This document shows, one piece after another, positions 6,078-8,918 of a stretch of DNA of 8,918 nucleotides (the first letter of the stretch is position 1; every line of letters starts with the position of its first letter). The stretch spans positions 1 through 8,918 of the forward strand of contig JBKHJB010000092.1 in the NCBI GenBank assembly GCA_046538345.1, given 5' to 3'. The position numbers were made by a program, and so were the translations under genes. The DNA comes from PUND01 sp046538345. GTDB taxonomy: Bacteria; Planctomycetota; Phycisphaerae; SM23-33. The notes under the pieces were generated by a model. It ran no database searches, had not been told where the DNA came from, and worked only from the letters and a program-made list of their open reading frames with translations.

Positions 6078-8525
6078 ATGACCGCCTGGTGCGACCAACT
6101 CGCCTTTGTCCAACTCACCAGTCCCGCATGGCTGGGGTGGGGTGTTCTGGCGTTGCTTCCACCGGTCGCCGCTCTGTTGCGCCGCCGACAGGGACGGGCG
6201 ATTCCGCTTTGCTCCGTGGTTGCGCAATCCGCGGGGCTGTTGATGCTGGCGGTCGCGACAGCCGGTCCGACGGCAAAGCTCGGAGCCGAGGCGCAGAAAC
6301 CATGGCTTCTGCTGCGTGACGTTTCCGAATCGCTCCGCGGGCAGGACGCTCAACCCGTCGAGCCGGAAGGTACTGGGACTCTGTCGCGTGACTTCGGACC
6401 GTCGCGCGCCGCTCCGCCGCATACCCGTCTCGCCGGGGCACTACGCCTGGCCGCCGCCCGCGCCGACGAGCTTGCCGGTGTGGTAATCACAACCGACGGG
6501 CGTTTCCACGACGATTGGCGCCCGGCCGCCGATGCCCTCGGCAGGTGCAAGCTGCCCGTGCTCATAGACCCGTTGGACTCGCCCCCGGCCGACGCGCGCG
6601 TGGCGCATTTCTACGCGGGCAGGCGCGATGGCGAGGTCGCCCTGCGGGTAACGGCAATCGCCAACGCTGCGATGCAGCGCGAGCTGACCATCGTCCGCAC
6701 CGCCCCCGATGAGCAAGTGCTGCTCCGCCGCCGTCTGCGTCTGCGAGCGAATGAGCCGGCCACAATTTGGCTTTCGGATGACGTTTCTGCGGAGACAGCC
6801 GCCCGCTACCGCGCGGAGTTGTCACCGGCTGACAGGTTTCAGGAGAACGATTCAACCGTCGCGGGTGTTCTGCCGATCCGTGGCCGAGTTGCGCTCCTGG
6901 ACGCCCGCGGGACAGTCGATGTCGAACACCTCCAGGCCCATACCGCCAGAACCATCGACGTGTTACCTCCCGACGCGGCGCCGGAATCGCCCGCCGGCTG
7001 GGCGCACAGCGATGCTGTGGTCCTGGTTGACCCGGAAAATTCTCTGCCCGCGTCGGCCGCTCGGTCCGCACTTGCCGACGCCGTTCGTTCGGGTACCGGG
7101 CTGGTGCTCGTGGGTGCGGTTGCCGAACAGACCGCACCTGACAGGGCGGACCCCCTGAACGGAGTCGCGCCGCTGACGCCGAACTACAGAGAACGTAAGC
7201 CGCTGAAAGTCGCGGTGGCGCTGGATTCGTCCGGTTCGATGGCCGCTCCCGCCGACACCGGCGGACGGACCATCTTGGACCGCGCGGTGGAGGCGGTGCT
7301 GACGCTCCGGCCGCAGCTTACCGAGCGGGACTCGCTTGCGGTGCTGACTTTCGCCGGCGAGGTGAGTGTGGCGTACGACAGCGGAAGCGAAGCCGCTGAC
7401 TTCGGCGAGCTTCGCGACGCACTGGAGCCGCTAACCCCCGCCGGTCCCACGCGCGTGCTTCCGGCGCTGGAGCGTGCCGTAGAAGTCCTGGCGTCCGCGC
7501 CTGCCGGAAAGGACCGACTGTTCATTGTCGTCAGCGACCTTCGGACAGAACAGTTCGATGCCGCGGCGGTCGCCGATCTGCTGGACCAACAGAGCATATC
7601 GCCGGCTATTGTCGTTACCACCGCCGGCGAGCGGGCGCCTTCCGACCCGCCCCTGGAAAAACTGGCCGATATAACCGAGGCACCGCTGGTCACCGCCGAG
7701 CGACTGGACGGACTGTCCGAAATATTCCGGCGGTTCCTCCGGCGGACGCGCGGAGGGGCTGTCCGTCGCGGGGAGTTTTCTCTAACGCCGGCCGAGGGAG
7801 CGCTCGGTCTGTCGCCCTTTCCGCTTCGACGACTGCGTGCTTACTGGCTTTGTGCGGCGCGTCCCCGGGCGGATGTCCTGGCGCGGGTCGAGAACGATCC
7901 GGTGCTGGCATACAGCCGGTCCGGTCTGGGCCGATGCGTGCAACTGGCGATTCCCACGGAGACCGACCACCAATCGCCCGATGTCCAGGGTCTCTCGCAA
8001 CTACTACGGGCGGGCGTTGAGCGGACGGCCCGACCCGAAGGTGACGCCCGGTTCACCGGACGTCTCCGGCACCGAAACGGACAACTGGAAGTCCGGCTCG
8101 AGGCCCGCGACACGCACGGACCAATGAACGACCTTTCGCTGCACCTCCGCGCGCCGGGAGAGGAAGACGCCGAGACGACCCGGATGCGCCAGACAGCTCC
8201 CGGTGTGTACCACGCGGAAATTGACATCTCGCCTGGTGTCTCAGCTCTCGAGGTGACCGACGAGGCCGGCACGGTCGCATGGCGCGAGGCCGTCGCTGAG
8301 ACAATTCCGCGCGAGTTTGCAGCTATCGGAGCGGATTGGTCCGCGCTGCGGGACCTTGCGGAGCGCACCGACGGAAAGCTGGTTATCGCCGGTGGCGTAG
8401 AGAGACACATGTCGGAGGCGACCGAACGGGCACGGACGGAGCTTTGGCCTGTACTCCTGGCCGCCTCGGTTGCTGTGATGCTCATCGAGTGGGGCGCCCG
8501 CACGCTCGTATCGCGACGTGGGTAA
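6078..8525 (+). CDS. Membrane-anchored VWA / GATase1-like protein
   Basis: An 815-residue protein, numbered from the ATG at 6078. Two N-terminal helices (about 16-34 and 45-63) resemble BatA-type proteins. A compact VWA-like domain follows (75-170), with a DxSxS motif at Asp81/Ser83/Ser85 and ITTDGR at 137-142. Residues about 171-265 look beta-rich. Residues 269-347 resemble a GATase1-like fold (GRVALLDARG ... GTGLVLVGA), with no catalytic Cys evident. A full VWA domain (about 378-545) has the metal site DSSGS (Asp383, Ser385, Ser387), Thr458 in GPTRV and Asp487 in SDLRTE. A helix at about 790-807 closes the protein, leaving RTLVSRRG inside. This suggests a large extracytoplasmic region anchored at both ends. 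An in-frame TTG at 6054 would add 8 residues; neither start has a clear ribosome binding site, suggesting translational coupling. The partner and biological role are unknown. Confidence 0.87.
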   Translation: MTAWCDQLAFVQLTSPAWLGWGVLALLPPVAALLRRRQGRAIPLCSVVAQSAGLLMLAVATAGPTAKLGAEAQKPWLLLRDVSESLRGQDAQPVEPEGTGTLSRDFGPSRAAPPHTRLAGALRLAAARADELAGVVITTDGRFHDDWRPAADALGRCKLPVLIDPLDSPPADARVAHFYAGRRDGEVALRVTAIANAAMQRELTIVRTAPDEQVLLRRRLRLRANEPATIWLSDDVSAETAARYRAELSPADRFQENDSTVAGVLPIRGRVALLDARGTVDVEHLQAHTARTIDVLPPDAAPESPAGWAHSDAVVLVDPENSLPASAARSALADAVRSGTGLVLVGAVAEQTAPDRADPLNGVAPLTPNYRERKPLKVAVALDSSGSMAAPADTGGRTILDRAVEAVLTLRPQLTERDSLAVLTFAGEVSVAYDSGSEAADFGELRDALEPLTPAGPTRVLPALERAVEVLASAPAGKDRLFIVVSDLRTEQFDAAAVADLLDQQSISPAIVVTTAGERAPSDPPLEKLADITEAPLVTAERLDGLSEIFRRFLRRTRGGAVRRGEFSLTPAEGALGLSPFPLRRLRAYWLCAARPRADVLARVENDPVLAYSRSGLGRCVQLAIPTETDHQSPDVQGLSQLLRAGVERTARPEGDARFTGRLRHRNGQLEVRLEARDTHGPMNDLSLHLRAPGEEDAETTRMRQTAPGVYHAEIDISPGVSALEVTDEAGTVAWREAVAETIPREFAAIGADWSALRDLAERTDGKLVIAGGVERHMSEATERARTELWPVLLAASVAVMLIEWGARTLVSRRG

Positions 8526-8774
8526 CCCGCAGTACACCCCTCCACCCGTTTTGTGCTTGCCGCATGAGCGCCAGGCGTCCGGCTGCGGCACAGGGGGCGC
8601 CCGAAGGTCGGCCCCCGCGCCGACCTCCGGGTGCTGCCGGCATCTCCTCTGGCCGGAACCGCCGGTCCCGTATGGCGGGGTCCCGCACAACCACGGGGTG
8701 GACCCGCGCCACCTTGCCCCCCGACCCAATGTTTCTCACGGGCGACCAGGCACGGTGCGCCCCGGCCGATCCAG
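8526..8774. other. Noncoding GC-rich region with a long hairpin
   Basis: No convincing gene is seen on either strand; open frames here are short and resemble chance GC-rich frames. The main feature is a long imperfect hairpin. 8596-8603 pairs with 8628-8635 (two G-U pairs), then one mismatch, then AGGTCGG 8605-8611 pairs with CCGACCT 8620-8626 around an 8 nt loop. CGGCA 8586-8590 can pair with TGCCG 8635-8639 as a competing outer stem. Smaller hairpins follow, such as CCGCC/GGCGG and GGTGG/CCACC between 8660 and 8720. There is no T-run, so this is not a standard intrinsic terminator. No named RNA family was recognised. Confidence 0.45.
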
Positions 8775-8809
8775 AGCGCATTTTGCGCTTGTCACAGCAC
8801 CGCCGTGCT
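8775..8809. promoter_or_regulatory. Two tandem inverted repeats, candidate operators
   Basis: AGCGCATTTTGCGCT (8775-8789) and AGCACCGCCGTGCT (8796-8809) are both perfect inverted repeats. They share the half-site AGCRC...GYGCT with a 5 or 4 bp gap. Their centres are 20.5 bp apart, about two helical turns, so both would face the same side of the DNA. The first touches the -35 box and the second fills the promoter spacer, an arrangement expected for a repressor. Confidence 0.5.
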
Positions 8810-8816
8810 CTAGAAT
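8789..8816 (+). promoter_or_regulatory. Promoter for the gene leaving the window
   Basis: TTGTCA (8789-8794, 5 of 6 matches), a 16 bp spacer and TAGAAT (8811-8816, 5 of 6 matches). Transcription would begin near 8823. The spacer is almost wholly occupied by the inverted repeat 8796-8809, so regulation by a DNA-binding protein is likely. Confidence 0.6.
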
Positions 8817-8825
8817 GCGCCCTTC

Positions 8826-8872
8826 GGTGACCTGCACTTCATTCCATTCCCGGCAGTTCACCTTACGGAGGA
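8826..8872 (+). promoter_or_regulatory. Leader hairpin and strong ribosome binding site
   Basis: GGTGA-C-CTGC (8826-8835) pairs with GCAG-T-TCACC (8853-8862): nine pairs with a single C/T mismatch around a 17 nt loop. The hairpin would begin within a few bases of the predicted transcript start. It ends 2 nt before ACGGAGGA (8865-8872), a strong Shine-Dalgarno sequence. The hairpin may stabilise the transcript or control ribosome access. Confidence 0.45.
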
Positions 8873-8918
8873 TTGTCCTACTCCCGACCGTTTGCGTCAA
8901 GCGCGTTTTACGCGTTTG
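8873..8918 (+). CDS. Possible 5' end of a gene truncated by the window edge
   Basis: A promoter, leader and Shine-Dalgarno sequence point to a gene starting here, but no ATG or GTG lies at normal spacing. TTG at 8873 starts an open frame (MSYSRPFASSAFYAF and onward), yet it sits only 1 nt after GGAGG's final A. The other two frames are also open to the edge. One could start at GTG 8827 or, unusually, ATT 8872; the other reads CPTPDRLRQARFTRL without a usual start. An inverted repeat with a TTTTA loop (8899-8917) lies at the very end. The product cannot be named from this fragment, and the true start may lie beyond the window. Confidence 0.25.
   Translation, partial: MSYSRPFASSAFYAF

Noticed and set aside
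8586..8639. Identification of this hairpin as SRP, RNase P, tmRNA or 6S RNA
   Set aside because: None of the conserved sequence blocks of those RNAs could be found on either strand.
8526..8774. Coding gene in the gap after the VWA gene
   Set aside because: All frames are short or overlap supported genes, with Pro/Arg-rich translations and no start with a ribosome binding site.

Overview
The window is GC-rich, compact bacterial DNA, most likely from a planctomycete. Three large proteins support this. One is a membrane protein with the 'IHPSKLMLAI' and 'PTIAVEGSDSFDAISRSFSYVF' signatures. One fuses MauE-like, thioredoxin-like and DUF1573 domains. One combines a VWA fold with a GATase1-like domain. 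All three are styles common in Planctomycetota. This assignment rests on remembered family patterns, not on a search. No rRNA, tRNA, CRISPR array, transposase or phage gene is visible.

Layout, left to right. (1) 1-426: a short promoter and leader, then a FmdB-type zinc-ribbon protein. (2) 427-2638: a near-consensus sigma70-type promoter (TTGGCA, 17 bp, TATAAT), a structured leader of about 165 nt, and a 656-residue polytopic membrane protein of unknown function. (3) 2668-2711: a strong bidirectional terminator between convergent genes. (4) 2741-4276, minus strand: a complete xylulokinase (xylB) with an excellent ribosome binding site. (5) 4277-4631: a divergent intergenic region with a candidate promoter on each strand and a palindrome that could be a xylB operator. 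(6) 4632-8525, plus strand: a probable two-gene operon. Its first gene is a membrane-anchored redox protein (MauE-like, thioredoxin-like, DUF1573). Its second is a membrane-anchored protein with a short N-terminal VWA-like domain, a GATase1-like domain and a full VWA domain. (7) 8526-8918: noncoding DNA with a long hairpin, then a promoter carrying two related inverted repeats, a leader hairpin, a strong Shine-Dalgarno sequence and the likely start of a gene that leaves the window.

How they may work together: xylB is a self-contained sugar-kinase unit with no isomerase, transporter or regulator gene in view. The 4632-8525 pair looks like an envelope unit. The first protein could handle thiol/disulfide chemistry outside the membrane, and the second could be a metal-dependent adhesion or assembly factor resembling BatA-type proteins. 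That link is inference from adjacency and predicted topology only. The less explained signals are the tandem operator-like repeats near 8775-8809, the leader with alternative pairings at 502-667, and the tri-domain redox fusion.
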